Of a DNA stretch of 64,000 nt, positions 62,254 through 64,000 are shown piece by piece (the stretch's first letter is position 1; every line of letters starts with the position of its first letter). The notes beneath the pieces were generated by a model. It was given only the letters and a program-made list of their open reading frames with translations. It was not told the origin of the DNA and did no database searches. Made by a program: the position numbers and the translations under genes. Source of the stretch: Micromonospora sp. C95 (GTDB lineage: Bacteria > Actinomycetota > Actinomycetes > Mycobacteriales > Micromonosporaceae); the NCBI RefSeq assembly GCF_018070465.1, contig NZ_JAGPXT010000003.1:186001-250000 (forward strand), read 5' to 3'.

Positions 62254-62649
62254 CTACTGCGGCGACCGGGTCCAGGCGAAGAGATCCACGATGTTGCCGT
62301 CCGGATCGCTGACCTGTGCATAACGCTGCCCCCACGGTGCGTCCCAGGGCGCGTTGACCGAGGAGTATCCGGCGGCGACCAGGTCGGTGTGGCACCGGTC
62401 CACCTCGTCGGCATCGGAGCAGAGAAAGGCCCAGCCACCGGAGGGGGGCGCCGGCTGGTAACCCGGATCGAGGGACTGCAACGAGGCGTGTGTGTCCCAC
62501 ATGAGACGAATTCCGCCCGCGACCGTCGTCTCGACGTGCGGCTCCTGCTCGGCGCCGGCCGGAAACTTCAGGCCCAGCCGCCGGTAGAAGGAGAGGGACG
62601 CTGCCATGTCGGCCACCGCGAGGCCGATCGCATTGAAGGTGGGTGCCAT
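62254..62649 (-). CDS. VOC/glyoxalase superfamily protein
   Basis: A 131-residue two-module beta-alpha-beta protein: NAIGLAVADMAASLSFYRRLG at the N-terminus and the second module ending QVSDPDGNIVDLFAW. Such proteins act as metal-dependent lyases, dioxygenases or resistance proteins binding small molecules. Metal ligands are uncertain: the first-module His is absent (GLAVAD), which argues for a binding or non-glyoxalase role. The ATG follows GAGG, so the longer open frame is not used. It is a single gene, converging on GntR. Confidence 0.83.
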   Translation of the reverse strand: MAPTFNAIGLAVADMAASLSFYRRLGLKFPAGAEQEPHVETTVAGGIRLMWDTHASLQSLDPGYQPAPPSGGWAFLCSDADEVDRCHTDLVAAGYSSVNAPWDAPWGQRYAQVSDPDGNIVDLFAWTRSPQ

Positions 62650-62828
62650 GACCTCGACCTTACGAGCCCGCGTGGCGCCGGAGGTGACCTGCTCAGCCAC
62701 GGATCGCCGATCCCCCGCTGCCCGCGAAAGAGGTCGGGCCACCGCAGGACATGGCTTCAACGGTCGCAGGGCTCATCGCAGGGATGCGCGCGGCGGCAGT
62801 GCGCTGCCTGTGGACCCGCCGCAGCAAT

Positions 62829-63650
62829 TCAGCGAGGGCGATCCTGGCGGAGGAAGTCCGAGAGCAGTTGCCGGAACTCGTGCGGGTGCTCGATGGCCGG
62901 CACGTGCCCGCAGCTGTCGAGCACGTGCAGACGGACGTCGGCCAGGTGGTCGAGCAGGGGCCGGGCTGCCTTCTCGAGCGGGGTGATCCGGTCCTCGGCG
63001 CCGTGCACGAGCAGCACGGGCACCCGGACGGCGGCCAGCGTCTGCCGCGAGAGGGTGAGGTCGTCGACCCACCGTGCCCTGGGTGGAGGGAACAGCGAAG
63101 CGTACGCGGCCGCCCCCGCTCGCATCGCGGCTGCCCGGGCATCGACGGCCGAGTCGGTCACGAGCGCCTGGTCGTGGACGAGGCGACTCAGCATGTCCCG
63201 TGCGCCGACGGGGCCGGCGGGGGCGGCCCAGAGCGCGTCGAGATCGGCGGACAGCGGCGCCCCGGGCGCGCCCATCGTCGAGACCGCCACGACCCGGGTG
63301 ACCTGCCGGGGGCGCGCGGCCGCCACCGCCAGCGCCACGGCACCGCCCATCGAGTGACCCACCACGGCGTAGTGATCGACCCCGAGGGCATCCATCAGGC
63401 CCGCGGCCTGCTCCGACCACAGCCGAAGCCCACCGGCGGAGCCCGCCGGCACAGGTGTACGACCGAACCCCGCCTGGTCCGGGGCCACCAGATGCCAGGA
63501 CGTGCCCAGCGCCTGCGCCGTCGTTGCCCAGGCGCCGGACCCGGTCGTGCCAGGTCCGGAGCCGTGCAGCATCAGGACCGCCGGCCCGGTGCCGCACTCC
63601 ATGACGCGGACCGGGGAGCCGTCGACCGTGACGGTCCGAAGTGTCGTCAC
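62829..63650 (-). CDS. Alpha/beta-hydrolase (meta-cleavage hydrolase-like)
   Basis: A 273-residue soluble hydrolase. Oxyanion-hole motif VLMLHGSGPG, nucleophile elbow VVGHSMGG with Ser100, acid Asp220 in VHGAEDRITP and His249 in DSCGHVPAIEHP give a complete triad. HGSGPG and the length fit MhpC/BphD-type C-C hydrolases or simple esterases; the substrate is not decided. GTG start without a strong ribosome site. It follows the DJ-1/PfpI gene by 19 bases, so the two are probably co-transcribed. Confidence 0.88.
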   Translation of the reverse strand: MTTLRTVTVDGSPVRVMECGTGPAVLMLHGSGPGTTGSGAWATTAQALGTSWHLVAPDQAGFGRTPVPAGSAGGLRLWSEQAAGLMDALGVDHYAVVGHSMGGAVALAVAAARPRQVTRVVAVSTMGAPGAPLSADLDALWAAPAGPVGARDMLSRLVHDQALVTDSAVDARAAAMRAGAAAYASLFPPPRARWVDDLTLSRQTLAAVRVPVLLVHGAEDRITPLEKAARPLLDHLADVRLHVLDSCGHVPAIEHPHEFRQLLSDFLRQDRPR

Positions 63651-63669
63651 CGGGGCGGGCCGGGCGTGC

Positions 63670-64000
63670 TCATGCCGATGCGGAGCTGACGGACTTCGAG
63701 AAGAGTTCCATCATCGCCCTGCCGAACTGCGGCATGTCGGGCCACCCGCGGCACGAGACGAGGTTGCCGTCCACCACGTCGGGAGCGTCGATGACCGTCG
63801 CGCCCGCGTTCTCCATGTCCCCGGTGATGGGTGGGAAGCACGCCGTCTTGCGGCCTTTCAGTAGCCCGTACACCGCTGGCACCTGCGCGCCGTGGCACAC
63901 CATCGCGATGGGGAGGTTGCGCGCGAAGAAGTGCTCGGTGATGCGCCGGACGTCGGCGTCGACCCGGATCCACTCCGGGGCCCGTCCCCCGGGGATGATG
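63670..64000 (-). CDS. DJ-1/PfpI family protein, N-terminus beyond window
   Basis: The visible part (109 residues, 5' end cut by the window edge) starts IIPGGRAPEWIRVDADVRRI and continues ARNLPIAMVCHGAQ, with the conserved Cys-His-Gly elbow of the DJ-1/PfpI/ThiJ superfamily, then ACFPPITGDMENAGATVIDA and DGNLVSCRGWPDM. Members act as cysteine hydrolases, glyoxalase III-like deglycases or chaperones. The catalytic Cys is present; the upstream Glu of the elbow region lies outside the window. Confidence 0.87.
   Translation of the reverse strand, partial: IIPGGRAPEWIRVDADVRRITEHFFARNLPIAMVCHGAQVPAVYGLLKGRKTACFPPITGDMENAGATVIDAPDVVDGNLVSCRGWPDMPQFGRAMMELFSKSVSSASA

Overview
The window is high-GC DNA with dense coding, frequent GTG starts and many four-base stop/start overlaps, as in a filamentous actinomycete. 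Gene content (DUF574-type methyltransferase, BTAD-type giant regulator, LysM and Yx(FWY)xxD secreted-repeat proteins, GH10-CBM2 xylanase, actinobacterial-style type VII secretion genes) suggests Micromonosporaceae. That placement is inference; no rRNA or other marker is present. I saw no tRNA, rRNA, CRISPR array, transposase or phage gene.

Layout. (1) 0.1-9.5 kb, general chromosome: a flavoprotein disulfide oxidoreductase and a small membrane protein controlled by a divergent TetR regulator through three copies of a palindrome; an alpha/beta hydrolase; an MFS transporter divergent from a 1010-residue winged-helix/AAA/TPR regulator; a ferric-reductase-like membrane flavoprotein. (2) 9.6-20.7 kb, type VII secretion locus 1: a LysM membrane protein, a secreted-repeat lipoprotein, an ESAT-6-sized protein, a companion protein, an EssC-like FtsK/SpoIIIE ATPase, a WXG100-sized protein, a large repeat-tailed substrate candidate and an ECF sigma factor. 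(3) 21.0-28.6 kb: a MacB/FtsX-type ABC module of two ATPases and two very large permeases. (4) 28.7-38.8 kb: a secreted protein, a 1020-residue ATPase/TPR/BTAD regulator, an ECF sigma factor with a membrane-anchored partner, a protein with a possible papain-like Cys/His pair, a secreted xylanase and an unknown helical protein. (5) 39.0-52.7 kb, type VII locus 2: a 1534-residue substrate candidate with three RTX-like nonapeptides, a WXG protein, a second small helical protein, an ECF sigma/anti-sigma pair on the opposite strand, a second EssC-like ATPase, and two proteins of unknown function. (6) 52.8-58.4 kb: a DUF574 methyltransferase, then a two-gene operon of an unknown protein and a TPR-CHAT caspase-like protease. 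(7) 58.6-64 kb: an SsuABC/TauABC-type uptake operon with a divergent GntR regulator, a VOC protein, an alpha/beta hydrolase and a DJ-1/PfpI gene cut by the window edge.

How they work together. Both type VII loci look minimal: each has one ATPase with an FHA-like front end, small helical export partners, one very large substrate candidate and its own ECF sigma factor. No EccB, EccD, EccE or mycosin was recognised in the window. The TPR-CHAT pair and the giant RTX-bearing type VII protein are the best candidates for an undescribed system.
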